From Klebsiella pneumoniae (GTDB taxonomy: Bacteria; Pseudomonadota; Gammaproteobacteria; Pseudomonadales; Pseudohongiellaceae), in the NCBI GenBank assembly GCA_945902215.1, contig CAMDML010000017.1, positions 1 to 46,870 of the forward strand: DNA of 46,870 bases. The letters run 5' to 3'. Of this stretch, positions 20,112 through 29,649 are shown in pieces; the stretch's first letter is position 1; each line of letters opens with the position of its first letter. Position numbers and translations under genes: made by a program. The notes under the pieces are model-generated. The model was not told the DNA's origin and made no database searches. It worked only from the letters and a program-made list of their open reading frames with translations.

Positions 20112-20288
20112 TCAGGGCTTTTTCGGTTTCTTGGGGCGGTAGAGGTCGAGCAACTTGCGGGTACTGGTAAGGCCGGCTGCGTCTTCCCTGGCACCTTGCA
20201 AGGCAGAGCGTAATTCTGAGGCTTTCTGGTCCTTCAGCTTTTCAGCGCGAGGCTGGCGCCGAGTCTCGAAATCGATGAGCTTACCCAT
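20112..20288 (-). CDS. small basic protein of unknown function (58 aa)
   Basis: A 58-residue frame begins MGKLIDFETRRQPRAEKL and ends in a lysine/proline-rich tail (LYRPKKPKKP). It is charged, likely helical and has no signal peptide or membrane segment, so it should be cytoplasmic. It starts 19 bases after the upstream lipoprotein gene in the same direction, suggesting cotranscription. No strong ribosome-binding site is visible. I do not recognise the family; the regular amino-acid composition and tight spacing make it more likely real than not. Confidence 0.55.
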   Translation of the reverse strand: MGKLIDFETRRQPRAEKLKDQKASELRSALQGAREDAAGLTSTRKLLDLYRPKKPKKP

Positions 20289-20307
20289 AAGGCTTTGATT
20301 GTCAGTT

Positions 20308-20901
20308 CTAGGGTCCCTGGGTCAAGGCTGCGGCCCGGGTCTGCAAACGCTCCAGTTCCGCGTTCAATTCTGCAATTCGCTCTTTGGACAGTGGCTGCAA
20401 AGTCGCACCGGTGGCCGGGTCCGTCGTGCCGTATTTGTCCTGCTCTTCGGTCAACGTCGTCACCAGATCTTCGGCTGCCACAATGGCCTGCTGCAAAGAG
20501 GTGTTGGCGCTCTCGAGATTGGTGGTTTCAGTCTGATTGGCGGCAATCTGCGCACGCAATTCGGCAATGCGTTCCTGCTGCCGGGCAACGCTGCGAGCAC
20601 GCTCTTCAACGCTGGGTTGCTGTTGCTGACGTGTGGCTTCGGCCAGAGCAGCCTGACGTTCAGCTGCAGCAGCTGCTTCACGGGCAGCAGTTTCACGCGC
20701 TGCCGCAGCTTCGCGGGCCCGATCTTCAGCCAGTAATTGTTCTTGGCGCAGTCTTTCCGCTTCGAGTTCTGCTTCCGCGGTGGCGCGTTCTTGCGCAGCC
20801 TGAGCCTGGCTCGCGGCGGCTTCATCCGCAGACGGAGTGCTGGCGCAGGCGCTCAGCAACAGAACCGGAATGAGTAGCAAAATGTATCTGGCAGCAGTCA
20901 T
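20308..20901 (-). CDS. coiled-coil lipoprotein of unknown function
   Basis: This 197-residue protein begins with a lipoprotein signal peptide (YILLLIPVLLLSACAS), with the lipobox LSAC placing the lipidated cysteine at C19. The rest is almost entirely Ala, Glu, Gln and Arg in a long predicted coiled coil (for example RAREAAAARETAAREAAAAA), then a second coil ending ELERLQTRAAALTQ. Such proteins resemble Lpp- or TolA-like spacers, but no specific family is recognised. Low-complexity composition makes similarity searches unreliable. It is a single gene with the small frame at 20112 behind it. Confidence 0.75.
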   Translation of the reverse strand: MTAARYILLLIPVLLLSACASTPSADEAAASQAQAAQERATAEAELEAERLRQEQLLAEDRAREAAAARETAAREAAAAAERQAALAEATRQQQQPSVEERARSVARQQERIAELRAQIAANQTETTNLESANTSLQQAIVAAEDLVTTLTEEQDKYGTTDPATGATLQPLSKERIAELNAELERLQTRAAALTQGP

Positions 20902-21124
20902 GGTGGATTCCTCAACGAGGCACTATCAGGGCCCTAGCATGGTAACGCATGTTTGCCGCAATAGCATCGCAAGGGCGGAGAATAACCAGCCAAATCAGGG
21001 GGTCACGCCCCTGTCAGAAGCGCTGGGCAAGGTGGAGCCGCGCAGGCGTTGGGAGTATCATTCGTCTTCTTTTTGATACCGGACCCACTTGGCCCCTCTT
21101 GGATTTAAGGACCGCGCCCGCCCC

Positions 21125-22354
21125 ATGAGCAAGAAACATTTCACAACCACCGCCCTGCATGCCGACCGCAAGGACAAGCCCGAACACGGCGCGCTGCACA
21201 AGCCAATGCACACTTCGGTGGCCTTCGGCTATGACGACGCGCGCGAAATTGCCGATGTCTTTCAGGGCAAGAAGAGCGGCTATGCCTATGGCCGCCAGAG
21301 CAACCCCACCGTAGAGGCGCTTGCCCGCAAGGTCACCCAGATGGAACAAGGGCTGGCCTCCGTGTGCTTTGCTACTGGCATGGCCGCGATCAGTTCGAGT
21401 CTGATTGCCCTGTTGCGCTCCGGCGATCACATCGTGTCGAGCGCTTACCTGTTCGGCAATACCAACAGCCTGTTTACCACGCTGCAGAATTTCGGTATTG
21501 GCGTAACCTTTGTCGATGCCACCGATGCAGCCAAGGTTGCCGCTGCCATTCAGCCAAACACCCGCCTCGTGTTTGTGGAAACCATCGCCAACCCCGTAAC
21601 CCAGGTGGCCGATCTGGCAGGCATCGGCAAGCTGTGCCAAGAGCACAAACTGATTTATGTCGTGGACAACACCATGACATCGCCCTGGCTCTTCCAGCCG
21701 AAAGCCGTGGGCGCGAGCCTTGTGATCAACGCCCTGACCAAATACATCGGCGGGCATGGCAACGCGCTCGGCGGCTGTGTTACCGACACCGGCCTGCACG
21801 ACTGGCGCAACTGCGCGAACATCTACGACACCTACAAGAATATCGATCCCACACTGTGGGGCATCACCCAGATCCGCAAGAAAGGTTTGCGTGATTTCGG
21901 TGCGGCGCTGGGGCCCGAAGCCGCCCACCACCTGTCTGTGGGTGCAGATACTTTGGGCCTGCGTATGGACAAATCCTGCGCCAACGCCTTGGTCGTAGCC
22001 GGGTTCTGTAGCACCCACCCAAAAGTGCGCAAGGTGTTCTATCCCGGCCTGCCCACGCACCCGCAGCATGCACGAGCCCGCGCCTTGTTCAAGAATTTCG
22101 GCGCACTCCTGAGCATTGAACTGGCCGCTGGCGTGGACTGTTTCGATTTTCTCAATGCGCTGGAATTGGTGGTGTGTTCAAGCAATCTCGGCGATACCCG
22201 TTCGTTGGGAATCCCGGTCGCACATACAATCTATTGGGAGATGGGCGCGGAACGGCGTGCATCGATGGGGGTAGCCGACTCGCTGGTCCGACTGTCAATC
22301 GGAATTGAAGACCCTGCAGACTTGCTCGCCGATTTCGCTCACGCCCTTGCCTGA
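21125..22354 (+). CDS. Cys/Met-metabolism PLP-dependent enzyme (cystathionine gamma-synthase family)
   Basis: The 409-residue protein belongs to the cystathionine gamma-synthase/beta-lyase/sulfhydrylase family of PLP enzymes of sulfur amino-acid metabolism. The PLP-binding lysine is K206 in LTKYIGGHGN. The YGRQSNPTVEALARKV block and the GMAAISSSL segment, which holds the cofactor phosphate, are in place. The exact reaction (gamma-synthase, lyase or O-acylhomoserine sulfhydrylase) cannot be settled by eye. The ATG at 21125 gives a normal N-terminus; an in-frame TTG at 21089 is less likely. The next gene begins five bases after it ends. Confidence 0.85.
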   Translation: MSKKHFTTTALHADRKDKPEHGALHKPMHTSVAFGYDDAREIADVFQGKKSGYAYGRQSNPTVEALARKVTQMEQGLASVCFATGMAAISSSLIALLRSGDHIVSSAYLFGNTNSLFTTLQNFGIGVTFVDATDAAKVAAAIQPNTRLVFVETIANPVTQVADLAGIGKLCQEHKLIYVVDNTMTSPWLFQPKAVGASLVINALTKYIGGHGNALGGCVTDTGLHDWRNCANIYDTYKNIDPTLWGITQIRKKGLRDFGAALGPEAAHHLSVGADTLGLRMDKSCANALVVAGFCSTHPKVRKVFYPGLPTHPQHARARALFKNFGALLSIELAAGVDCFDFLNALELVVCSSNLGDTRSLGIPVAHTIYWEMGAERRASMGVADSLVRLSIGIEDPADLLADFAHALA

Positions 22355-22358
22355 TTCC

Positions 22359-22712
22359 ATGCCGCTGCGCCTGTGCACACTGACCGAGTTGCCGGAAGGC
22401 AGCGCACGCGCCTTTACGCTGCCGCAGACCCAGGTATTGGCAGTGCGCGATCAGGATGGCGTGTACGTCTATTTGAATCGCTGCCCGCACCTGGGCACAC
22501 CCCTACAGTGGAACCAAAACCGCTTTCTCGACGAAGAGGGCATGTTCATCCGCTGTGCCACCCATGGCGCACTGTTTGAGCGCAACACCGGGCTTTGCAT
22601 TCAGGGGCCGTGTCGTGGCGACTCTCTTTGGCAAATCGACTGCCGCATTGAAGAGGGTGTTGTGCTCATCGACGCGTCCGAATTACCGGCCGCCCCGGCC
22701 ATTTACCGCTGA
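22359..22712 (+). CDS. Rieske [2Fe-2S] domain protein
   Basis: This small (117-residue) soluble protein is a single Rieske domain. The two cluster-binding motifs are C42-P-H44 (RCPHLGTPL) and C66-A-T-H69 (RCATHGALF), 22 residues apart, as in ferredoxin-type Rieske proteins of dioxygenase systems. No other domain or membrane helix is seen. Its partner is not evident: it starts five bases downstream of the PLP enzyme and is probably cotranscribed. The ATG at 22359 is chosen over in-frame codons that would overlap the upstream gene. Confidence 0.88.
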   Translation: MPLRLCTLTELPEGSARAFTLPQTQVLAVRDQDGVYVYLNRCPHLGTPLQWNQNRFLDEEGMFIRCATHGALFERNTGLCIQGPCRGDSLWQIDCRIEEGVVLIDASELPAAPAIYR

Positions 22713-22879
22713 GTGCTTTGCGTAGTTCGGGGGACTTTGGTTTTGGGGCGGTTTGGTTATGGTACTGCCCCCGGTTATCTGGTAGCGTGCGCGCTTTCCG
22801 AAATCAGGGTTGTATCAAAAAATTTTTGCAGGACATGATCTAGACCAAGAAGGTAGGCTAAGAGCGCAGGGAACCGGAA

Positions 22880-23713
22880 ATGGCAAAGAAAACAACTGCT
22901 AAACCATCAGTGAAAGCAAAAGCGAAAAAACCGGCGCAGAAACCTGCCGCCAAAAAACCGGTCAAAAAAGCCGCGCCAGCATCGAAGGCAAGCAAGCCCA
23001 AACCCGCTGCAGCCCCTGCCGCCAAGAAAGCCAAACCGGCTCCGGCGAAACCGAAAGCAGCTCCGCCGAAACCCGCGCCTGCCAAAACGCCTGTCAAAGA
23101 GGCCAAAAAAGCGCCTGTGCAACCCGCAAAATCCGCTGAAAAAAAACCAGCAGGCAAGACTTCCATAACCAAGCAAGATAGCAGCAAAGCCAACAGTATG
23201 AGCAGCACCGTAGGAACGAAATCTTCAGGCAAGACCAGCACTCCCGCTCCGCCCGTCAAAGCCAGCAAACCAAAACCCCGCTCAAGTGACAGAACCGAGC
23301 CCGGCCGCAACTTCACCCCCTACGAAGTCAAGAAGGGTGAGGTTTACATGAATGAGCAGCAAAGGGGCCACTTCAAGGGCATTCTGCTGCACTGGCGCGA
23401 TGAACTGATGCAAGAGGTGGATCGCACTGTGCATCACATGCAGGACGAAGCGGCCAATCCGCCCGATCCCGCCGATCGCGCCACACTGGAAGAAGAATTC
23501 AGCATCGAGCTGCGCACACGCGACCGCGAGCGCCGGCTGATCAAGAAGATCGACAGCACGATTGAACTGATTGCCAACGACGACTACGGTTACTGCGATT
23601 CCTGCGGTGTTGAAATTGGTATTCGGCGTCTGGAAGCGCGCCCTACGGCGAACAAGTGCATCGACTGCAAGACTCTCGACGAGATCAAAGAAAAACAGCT
23701 TGGCAGTGCCTGA
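22880..23713 (+). CDS. dksA: DksA transcription factor with long Lys/Ala/Pro-rich N-terminal extension
   Basis: DksA binds the RNA polymerase secondary channel and, with ppGpp, tunes transcription. The C-terminal part (about residues 145-277) is a normal Dks[21 protein letters not shown] from M157, the coiled coil with [19 protein letters not shown], including the two tip aspartates, and a four-cysteine zinc finger ([10 protein letters not shown] ... KCIDCKT). It is preceded by about 140 residues of Lys, Ala and Pro (for example [18 protein letters not shown]), like histone H1-type tails. E. coli DksA has only about 30 residues there. The extension is in frame, behind an AGGGA site, and Met157 could be an internal start. 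gluQ follows with an eight-base overlap. Confidence 0.94.
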   Translation: MAKKTTAKPSVKAKAKKPAQKPAAKKPVKKAAPASKASKPKPAAAPAAKKAKPAPAKPKAAPPKPAPAKTPVKEAKKAPVQPAKSAEKKPAGKTSITKQDSSKANSMSSTVGTKSSGKTSTPAPPVKASKPKPRSSDRTEPGRNFTPYEVKKGEVYMNEQQRGHFKGILLHWRDELMQEVDRTVHHMQDEAANPPDPADRATLEEEFSIELRTRDRERRLIKKIDSTIELIANDDYGYCDSCGVEIGIRRLEARPTANKCIDCKTLDEIKEKQLGSA

Positions 23714-24623
23714 GACACAATACCTCTTGCCTTATCGAGGGCGTTTCGCGCCCTCGCCCACCGGCCCGCTGCACGCCGGCTCCGTTCTCACCGCCCTAGC
23801 CAGTTATCTCGATGCCCGCGCCCGCAACGGTGTGTGGCTTGTGCGCATTGAAGACCTCGATCCCCCGCGCGAAAGCAAACAAGCTGCTGCTGACATACTG
23901 AGCACGCTGGAAGCACTGGAGCTGACCTGGGACGAAACTGTGGTCTATCAGAGTCAGCGCTCGCCGGCGTATGAAGAGGCGCTTGCGCAACTCGACTCAC
24001 AACAGTTGGTTTACGCCTGCCGTTGTAGCCGCCAGAAACTGACTGCGCAAGGTTCGGTGTATCCGGGCTGGTGTCGTGCCTTACAGATCCCCCGCGCCAG
24101 AGACACTGCGCTACGCTGCTGCGTCACAGACAGTACGGTGGCATTCAGCGACCGCCTGCAGGGCCCTTACACGCAACACCTCAGACAGGATGTCGGTGAT
24201 TTCGTCATACGCCGAAGAGATGGACTCTTTGCGTATCAATTGGCTGTTGTGGTCGACGATGCCTGGCAGGGCATCACTGACATTGTGCGCGGCATTGACT
24301 TGATTGATTCGACTCCACGCCAGATATACCTGCAACAGATGCTGGGCTTTGCTGTGCCTGCTTATGCGCACGTGCCGGTCGTCACCAATACCCAAGGCCA
24401 AAAGCTGGGCAAGCAGCAGTTTGCCGAGGCAGTGGATCCTGCGCGGCCCGGCCCTGTCCTGTTCAAAACGCTGCAACGCCTGCAGCAAAATCCTGAACCT
24501 GGTCTTGCAACCGCCACACCGACTGCAATTCTGGCCTGGGCCATCGCCCACTGGCAGCCCGCCAATCTCAACGGGATCAAGCAAATACCGGAAATTGAAG
24601 ACTCTGCTGCCGCTGCTGTATGA
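23706..24623 (+). CDS. gluQ: tRNA glutamyl-Q(34) synthetase
   Basis: GluQ attaches glutamate to queuosine in the anticodon of tRNA-Asp; it is a paralogue of the GluRS catalytic domain without the anticodon-binding part. The roughly 305-residue protein shows the HIGH-like block [13 protein letters not shown], the zinc ligands CRC ... YPGWC, and the KMSKS-like KLGKQ. The best start is GTG at 23706, inside the dksA 3' end in another frame; an in-frame TTG at 23727 is possible. dksA-gluQ is a widespread pair, here feeding into the cbr cluster. Confidence 0.93.
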   Translation: MPETQYLLPYRGRFAPSPTGPLHAGSVLTALASYLDARARNGVWLVRIEDLDPPRESKQAAADILSTLEALELTWDETVVYQSQRSPAYEEALAQLDSQQLVYACRCSRQKLTAQGSVYPGWCRALQIPRARDTALRCCVTDSTVAFSDRLQGPYTQHLRQDVGDFVIRRRDGLFAYQLAVVVDDAWQGITDIVRGIDLIDSTPRQIYLQQMLGFAVPAYAHVPVVTNTQGQKLGKQQFAEAVDPARPGPVLFKTLQRLQQNPEPGLATATPTAILAWAIAHWQPANLNGIKQIPEIEDSAAAAV

Positions 24624-24656
24624 TCCGCCCACCTCCGTATCCGGAACGCAGTACCC

Positions 24657-24821
24657 ATGCAACGCCCGATTCTGCTACTGGTATTTATCCTGATCATCGC
24701 CATCACCGGCATGCAAGCGCTACGTAGTCTGCTGGATTGGTATAGCCCCTTTCTGATGGGACTTGGTGTAATCATTCTGGCCGCACTGTTGCAACTGCCG
24801 CCGCACCATGACGACGTTTAG
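24657..24821 (+). CDS. small membrane protein upstream of and overlapping cbrA (CbrX-like)
   Basis: A 54-residue frame encodes two hydrophobic helices (ILLLVFILIIAITG and FLMGLGVIILAALL) joined by a short charged loop, with an acidic end. Its last 14 bases overlap the start of cbrA, so cbrA translation is probably coupled to it; cbrA lacks a clear ribosome-binding site. In Pseudomonas a small gene, called cbrX as I recall, holds the same position and acts this way. Identity rests on position, overlap and composition, as sequence conservation cannot be checked here. Confidence 0.72.
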   Translation: MQRPILLLVFILIIAITGMQALRSLLDWYSPFLMGLGVIILAALLQLPPHHDDV

Positions 24822-27783
24822 CGCCGCCACTGTCATCCTCGCAGCAGCGGCCTACCTGCTGCTGTTTTATGGCGTGGCCTGGTTGGCCGACAAGGGCCGG
24901 GTGCCGGCGAAGCTGATCAATCATCCCGCTCTGTATGTTCTGTCGCTCGGTGTAATTGTCAGTTCCTGGTCGTTCTATACGGCATTGATCTCTGCCGCCA
25001 CCCGCGGCTACGGCTACAACGCCTACTACATTGGTTATTCCGCTGCGTTCTTGTTCGCGCCAATCCTGTTGCAACCCGTGTTGCAGATAACACGCACTTA
25101 TCAACTGGGCTCTTTGGCCGATCTCTTCGCCTTCCGTTTCCGCAGTCCGTGGGCCGGCACGCTAACCTCGATCATACTGCTGCTCTGCATTTTCCCCTTG
25201 TTCGCCATTCAGATACTTGCAGTTGCTGCCTCGACTGAGCTGCTGGCTCCGGACCTTGATGCGCGCCTGGTTGGTCTCTTTTACTGTCTGGCACTGCTTG
25301 GCTTCACTTTGCGTTTCGGCACCCGCGATGTCACCGGCCGCGAACGCAACGACAGCATCGTGGTCAGCCTTGCCTTTGAATCCGTATTCAAACTTGTGGT
25401 TTTGATCAGCGCCGGATTGTTCGCAATTTATGGCGTTTTCGGCGGTTTCAGCGAACTCAATGTCTGGCTGCGCGAACAACCGGCTGCCGTCACCCGTCTG
25501 GATATTTCTTTCCTGCAGAACACCACCAACCTGCTCATCCTGCTGTTCTTCACCGCAGCCATCGCGATGCCGCACATGTTCCACATGGTCTTCCATGAGA
25601 ACCGCAACCCGCGGCATCTGGGCACTGCGAGTTGGGGCGTGCCGCTGTATCTGCTTGCCGCCAGTCTGCCAACGCTACCAATCCTGTGGAGCTTTGATGC
25701 GCTCGGCGCCGACACTCTCGTGCGCTACGCCGGCCTCGCCCTTGGACTCTTGAGCGATGCGCCTGCCATAACCCTGCTGTTTTATGTCGGTGGTGTGGCG
25801 GCAGCCAGTGGCATGATCATTGTGATGGCGATGTCCGTGTCGAGCATTTGCCTGAACCATTTGCTACTGCGTGTGCGCAAGCCGCCCACCGGTTCCGGCC
25901 TTTACCGCTGGTTGTTGTTGTTACGGCGCCTGTTCATTGGCGGCATCCTCGCTGGTGGATATCTGGCATTTCTGGCGATCGCCGACGGCAGTAAGTTACT
26001 CGATACCGGCTACATCGCCTTCATTGCCAGTGTGCAGTTTCTACCCGGCATCCTGACCCTGATGTACTGGCCCACCGCGAACAGCAAGGGCTTCATCACG
26101 GGCTTGCTGGCCGGACTCTTTACCTGGACGACACTGGGACTCGTGCCCTATTTCACCGGCGCAAGTCTGTTCGACCTCAGCTACCTCGCCCCCAACATCA
26201 TCAACTGGGATCTCGTGGCCAGTGCCACGCTACTTGCAAACTTGAGTTGTTTGATTGTTGTGTCGCTGCTGACCGGAACGAGTCGCGAAGAGCGCCGCGC
26301 CGCACTGCTGTGCGCAATGGATACGATCAGGCAGCCACTGAAATATGGTTTGCTGGCGCGCACCACGCCAGAGTTCGTCACGGGCCTGACCGCGCCGCTG
26401 GGTGAAGTCACCGCCAAACAGGAAGTAGTGCGTGCGCTGGGCGATCTTGGCTTGCAAGACAATGAAACGCGACCCTATCAACTACTGCAATTGCGCGCAC
26501 AGGTTGCAGCGAATCTGTCTGTGTTGTTGGGCCCGACCATTTCCCACCAAATCATTGAACGCTTTCTGCCCTTTGCGCCAGGCCAGATTAATGCGACCAA
26601 CAAGGGCATCAACTTTATCGAAACCCAACTGGAAACTTACTCGCAAAATCTCAGCGGTATCGCGCTCGACCTCGATACCTTGCGGCGTCATCACCGGCAA
26701 GTGCTACAGAATCTGCCGCTTGGTGTATGCGCGATTGACGGTCAGGATCTGATCTCCATCTGGAACAGCGCCATGGGCAACCTGACGCGCCTATCAGGTG
26801 ACAACCTCACGGGCTTGCCGATCACCGCATTACCACCGCCCTGGAAAGATCTGCTCGCCGCATTCATCCGTGACCAGAACACTACGCATATTGCCCGGCA
26901 AGCGCTGGTGTTGGACGGCAAGCAGCGCTGGTTCAGCCTGCACAAGGCCAGCCTGGAATATCCGCTCTCTGCTGTATCGGGCATTACCCGTGCGGGCGGG
27001 GCGCAAGGTTCAGGACAGGTGATCCTCGTCGAAGATCTGACGGAAACCGCCATGCTGGAAGCCGAACTGACTCATGCTGAACGTCTCAGCTCGGTGGGCC
27101 GCCTTGCTGCCGGTGTTGCGCACGAGATTGGCAACCCGGTAACCGGCATCGCCTGTCTTGCCCAAAACCTACGCGATGAAACCGGCGACCCTGAACAGCG
27201 TTCGATGGCGGAACAAATCATCCAGCAAACCCGCCGCATCAGCAGCATCGTGCAAACGCTGGTACATTTCTCCCACAGCGGGATGGATGCCGACCTGCCG
27301 CGCCGCCAAGAACAGGTATGTTTGTTTGAAGCTACGGCAGAAGCCATTCAACTGCTTTCGCTACAACAACAAGAAGGGAAGAAGATTCGTTTGCAAAATA
27401 CCTGTCAGCCAAATATCTACATCCGCGCGGACCGCCAGCGCATCCAGCAAATCCTCCTCAACCTGCTGACCAATGCCCGTGATGCCAGCACGGACGGCAG
27501 CAGCGTGGACGTCACCAACAGTAGCAGAGACGGCTTGGTCACCCTGACCGTCAGTGATGTCGGCAGTGGCATACCGGCCGGAATCCAGGGCCGCGTTTTT
27601 GAACCCTTCTTCACCACCAAAGACCCCGGGAAGGGCACCGGCCTTGGTTTGGCGCTGGTCTACAGCATCGTCAACGACCTCGGCGGAAGTGTGACAATTG
27701 ACAGCCCGGTTGATACCGTGAGTCGAAAAGGAACAAAGGTAATCGTAACTTTTCCTTGTTATGATCCTGCGCAAGCTCTATAG
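24808..27783 (+). CDS. cbrA: transporter-like sensor histidine kinase CbrA
   Basis: CbrA is the sensor of the CbrAB system for carbon/nitrogen balance. The 991-residue protein starts with about 13 helices of an SLC5-type sodium/solute symporter (residues 1-500), continues with a linker and STAC-like region, a PAS domain (around residues 640-740) and a kinase core. The phospho-accepting histidine is H772 in [13 protein letters not shown]; the ATPase boxes are [10 protein letters not shown] (N box), DVGSGIP (G1) and [17 protein letters not shown] (F/G2). It overlaps the small upstream frame by 14 bases, and cbrB starts 11 bases after it. The ligand, if any, is not shown by the sequence; histidine uptake is known for the Pseudomonas protein. 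Confidence 0.93.
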   Translation: MTTFSAATVILAAAAYLLLFYGVAWLADKGRVPAKLINHPALYVLSLGVIVSSWSFYTALISAATRGYGYNAYYIGYSAAFLFAPILLQPVLQITRTYQLGSLADLFAFRFRSPWAGTLTSIILLLCIFPLFAIQILAVAASTELLAPDLDARLVGLFYCLALLGFTLRFGTRDVTGRERNDSIVVSLAFESVFKLVVLISAGLFAIYGVFGGFSELNVWLREQPAAVTRLDISFLQNTTNLLILLFFTAAIAMPHMFHMVFHENRNPRHLGTASWGVPLYLLAASLPTLPILWSFDALGADTLVRYAGLALGLLSDAPAITLLFYVGGVAAASGMIIVMAMSVSSICLNHLLLRVRKPPTGSGLYRWLLLLRRLFIGGILAGGYLAFLAIADGSKLLDTGYIAFIASVQFLPGILTLMYWPTANSKGFITGLLAGLFTWTTLGLVPYFTGASLFDLSYLAPNIINWDLVASATLLANLSCLIVVSLLTGTSREERRAALLCAMDTIRQPLKYGLLARTTPEFVTGLTAPLGEVTAKQEVVRALGDLGLQDNETRPYQLLQLRAQVAANLSVLLGPTISHQIIERFLPFAPGQINATNKGINFIETQLETYSQNLSGIALDLDTLRRHHRQVLQNLPLGVCAIDGQDLISIWNSAMGNLTRLSGDNLTGLPITALPPPWKDLLAAFIRDQNTTHIARQALVLDGKQRWFSLHKASLEYPLSAVSGITRAGGAQGSGQVILVEDLTETAMLEAELTHAERLSSVGRLAAGVAHEIGNPVTGIACLAQNLRDETGDPEQRSMAEQIIQQTRRISSIVQTLVHFSHSGMDADLPRRQEQVCLFEATAEAIQLLSLQQQEGKKIRLQNTCQPNIYIRADRQRIQQILLNLLTNARDASTDGSSVDVTNSSRDGLVTLTVSDVGSGIPAGIQGRVFEPFFTTKDPGKGTGLGLALVYSIVNDLGGSVTIDSPVDTVSRKGTKVIVTFPCYDPAQAL

Positions 27784-27794
27784 AAAATACTGGC

Positions 27795-29192
27795 ATGCCG
27801 CACCACATCCTCATTGTCGAAGACGAAGACGTCATCCGCTCGGCGCTGCGGCGCCTGCTGGAGCGCAATGGTTTCAAGGTCAGCGAGGCCGGTTCGGTGC
27901 AGGAAGCAGTCGCCCACCACGACCTTGATGCCATCGACGTCATCATCAGCGACCTGCGTCTGCCCGGCCTGCCCGGCACCGAATTGATCAAGCGCACGCC
28001 CACCCCGGTGCTGATTATGACCAGCTACGCCAGTCTGCGCAGCGCGATCGACACCATGAAAATCGGCGCGGTCGACTACATCTCCAAGCCCTTCGAACAC
28101 GACGAAATCCTCACCACCCTGAATCGGGTGCTCGCCGATAACACCAAAGCCCGCAACCTGAGCCGCCGCAAACCTCGCCCCAGCGAAGAACCAGTCGGTG
28201 GCATGGCAGGTAGTTGCCCGCAGATGCTGGAGTTGTTCCGGCGCATCCGCAAAGTCGCGCAGACCAATTCGTCCGTGCTGATTCAGGGCGAGTCCGGCAC
28301 CGGCAAAGAGCTGGTGGCACGCGCACTTCACGAAGCGAGTTCACGGCGCGAGTCTGCACTGATTTCAGTCAACTGCGCGGCGATTCCGGAAAACCTGATT
28401 GAGTCAGAACTGTTCGGCCACGAGAAAGGCTCGTTTACCGGCGCCACTTCCACGCGCACCGGTCTTATCGAAGCCGCAAACAACGGCACGCTTTTTCTCG
28501 ATGAAATCGGCGAATTGCCGCTCGAAGCGCAAGCGCGTTTGCTGCGTGTGCTGCAGGAACACGAGATTCGCAAGGTCGGCTCTGTGCAGTCGCAGAAAGT
28601 TGATGTGCGTCTCGTTGCGGCAACGCACCGCGACCTTAAACAATTCGTACGTGAAGGGCGTTTCCGCGAAGACCTGTTCTACCGCATCAACGTGATGCCG
28701 CTGAGCCTGCCGCCGCTGCGCGACCGCGGCAACGACATTCTCGAACTCGCCGACAAAATTTTGGCCACGACCTGCAAACGCATTGGGGTCGATCTTATGA
28801 CCTTCAGCGCCGATGCCATTCAGGCCATCACCACCTATCCCTGGCCCGGCAATGTGCGAGAACTGGAAAACGCGCTCGAGCGCGCGGTGATCCTGTCCGA
28901 ACAAACTGAAATCGCGATGGAACTGCTTGGCTTGGACGTGGAGCTGGTGAAGATTGAAGGCAAAGGCACCTATCTTGTCGATGCTCCCGCCAAGGAAAGT
29001 GCGGAAACTGTCGAGATTGAAGACGACCCGCAGGAAGACCTCTCACTGGAAGAGTATTTTCAGCGTTTCGTACTGGAGCATCAGGATCAGATGAACGAAA
29101 CCGAGCTGGCCAAGAAGCTCGGCATCAGCCGCAAATGCCTCTGGGAGCGCCGCCAACGTTTCGATATCCCCAGAAAGCGGAAGAGCGGCTGA
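27795..29192 (+). CDS. cbrB: sigma-54-dependent response regulator CbrB
   Basis: CbrB is the NtrC-type activator partnered with CbrA. It is 465 residues: a receiver domain with phospho-acceptor D53 (SDLRLPG), a sigma-54 AAA+ domain with Walker A GESGTGKE, the sigma-54 contact loop GSFTGA at 212-217 (commonly GAFTGA) and Walker B TLFLDEIGE, and a C-terminal Fis-type helix-turn-helix (ETELAKKLGISRKCLWERR). It is expected to activate -24/-12 promoters, including the one that lies 170 bases downstream of its own stop. The substituted Ser in the loop is found in other members and need not impair function. Confidence 0.94.
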   Translation: MPHHILIVEDEDVIRSALRRLLERNGFKVSEAGSVQEAVAHHDLDAIDVIISDLRLPGLPGTELIKRTPTPVLIMTSYASLRSAIDTMKIGAVDYISKPFEHDEILTTLNRVLADNTKARNLSRRKPRPSEEPVGGMAGSCPQMLELFRRIRKVAQTNSSVLIQGESGTGKELVARALHEASSRRESALISVNCAAIPENLIESELFGHEKGSFTGATSTRTGLIEAANNGTLFLDEIGELPLEAQARLLRVLQEHEIRKVGSVQSQKVDVRLVAATHRDLKQFVREGRFREDLFYRINVMPLSLPPLRDRGNDILELADKILATTCKRIGVDLMTFSADAIQAITTYPWPGNVRELENALERAVILSEQTEIAMELLGLDVELVKIEGKGTYLVDAPAKESAETVEIEDDPQEDLSLEEYFQRFVLEHQDQMNETELAKKLGISRKCLWERRQRFDIPRKRKSG

Positions 29193-29229
29193 GCCTTTCC
29201 TCCGAACCACCCCGAATAAGGGGTTCGAC

Positions 29230-29275
29230 GTTACCTTGTTACGGCAAAAGTAACCTTTCTTCACAAACTCGTAAC
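29230..29275 (+). promoter_or_regulatory. candidate CbrB-binding enhancer (UAS)
   Basis: Four half-sites cluster in 46 bases: GTTAC at 29230-29234 and 29238-29242, GTAAC at 29250-29254 and 29271-29275. The first and third form an inverted pair with a 15-base spacer. They lie about 90-150 bases upstream of the -24/-12 promoter, a typical enhancer distance. As I recall, Pseudomonas CbrB sites are a similar TGTTAC/GTAACA palindrome. Confidence 0.6.
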
Positions 29276-29362
29276 GACCCCCTTAAAAACCCCTTACCAA
29301 AACCTTTCATCAGAATTTTATAAACCATTGAAAATTAATGGCTTTTCAATTTTTGCATAAAC

Positions 29363-29378
29363 TGGCATGAAAGGTGCT
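29363..29378 (+). promoter_or_regulatory. predicted sigma-54 (-24/-12) promoter
   Basis: The sequence TGGCATGAAAGGTGCT matches the consensus TGGCACG-N4-TTGCW with two mismatches and has the invariant GG (29364-29365) and GC (29376-29377) exactly 12 bases apart. It has A/T-rich DNA upstream and faces away from cbrB. Transcription would start near 29389. Confidence 0.7.
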
Positions 29379-29388
29379 TCTACATCGG

Positions 29389-29649
29389 CAGTGCCCTGTA
29401 TGCACAACAATAAAAAGACCACAAAAAAATAACGCAGCAGGCACGCATGACCCTTGGATCAATCAAACAATTGGCAAGTTCAGGCTGAAAAGAACTGGAA
29501 ACCAGCGTCAGCTAGGGGGTCGGAATTACAAGGGCATCCTTGAAATGAAGGTCAGTGACCAAAAAAGTGAAGGCAGGGATGTCTAACTTAAAACAATAAT
29601 AACTATATGCCTCATTTAAACCCGGGGGAGCCCACTCCCCCGGGTTTTT
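29389..29649 (+). ncRNA. crcZ: CrcZ-like Hfq/Crc-sequestering small RNA (predicted)
   Basis: In Pseudomonas the cbrB-pcnB gap encodes CrcZ, an RNA made from a CbrB/sigma-54 promoter that titrates Hfq/Crc away from AANAANAA sites in target mRNAs. Here the same gap has a -24/-12 promoter, exact AANAANAA motifs at 29406-29413, 29425-29432, 29592-29599 and (overlapping) 29595-29602, other A-rich patches, and a strong terminator. The predicted length is about 260 nt, against about 400 in Pseudomonas aeruginosa. There is no convincing coding frame. The 5' end is inferred from the promoter. I cannot verify sequence homology, so the name marks position, motifs and control, not alignment. Confidence 0.72.
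29618..29649 (+). terminator. Rho-independent terminator of the CrcZ-like RNA
   Basis: A 13-bp perfect stem (29618-29630 with 29635-29647) closes a four-base CCCA loop and runs into five T residues. It is the strongest terminator in the window and sits 157 bases before pcnB, so pcnB needs its own promoter. Confidence 0.9.

Noticed and set aside
20996-21013. CAGGGG/CCCCTG hairpin upstream of the Cys/Met-metabolism gene, considered as SAM riboswitch
   Set aside because: Too short, no conserved SAM-aptamer core and no terminator; simple hairpin only.
22713-22879. Possible terminator and promoter before dksA
   Set aside because: A GC-rich GGGGCGGT/ACTGCCCC pairing lacks a T run, and TTGTAT/CATGAT spacing is only marginal.
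28428-28445. GSFTGA instead of GAFTGA in CbrB as possible loss of function
   Set aside because: Ser at this place is known in other active sigma-54 activators; not evidence of inactivation.
29204-29228. Imperfect hairpin right after the cbrB stop
   Set aside because: Interrupted stem and no T run; kept out as a terminator, though it may slow polymerase before the sRNA promoter.
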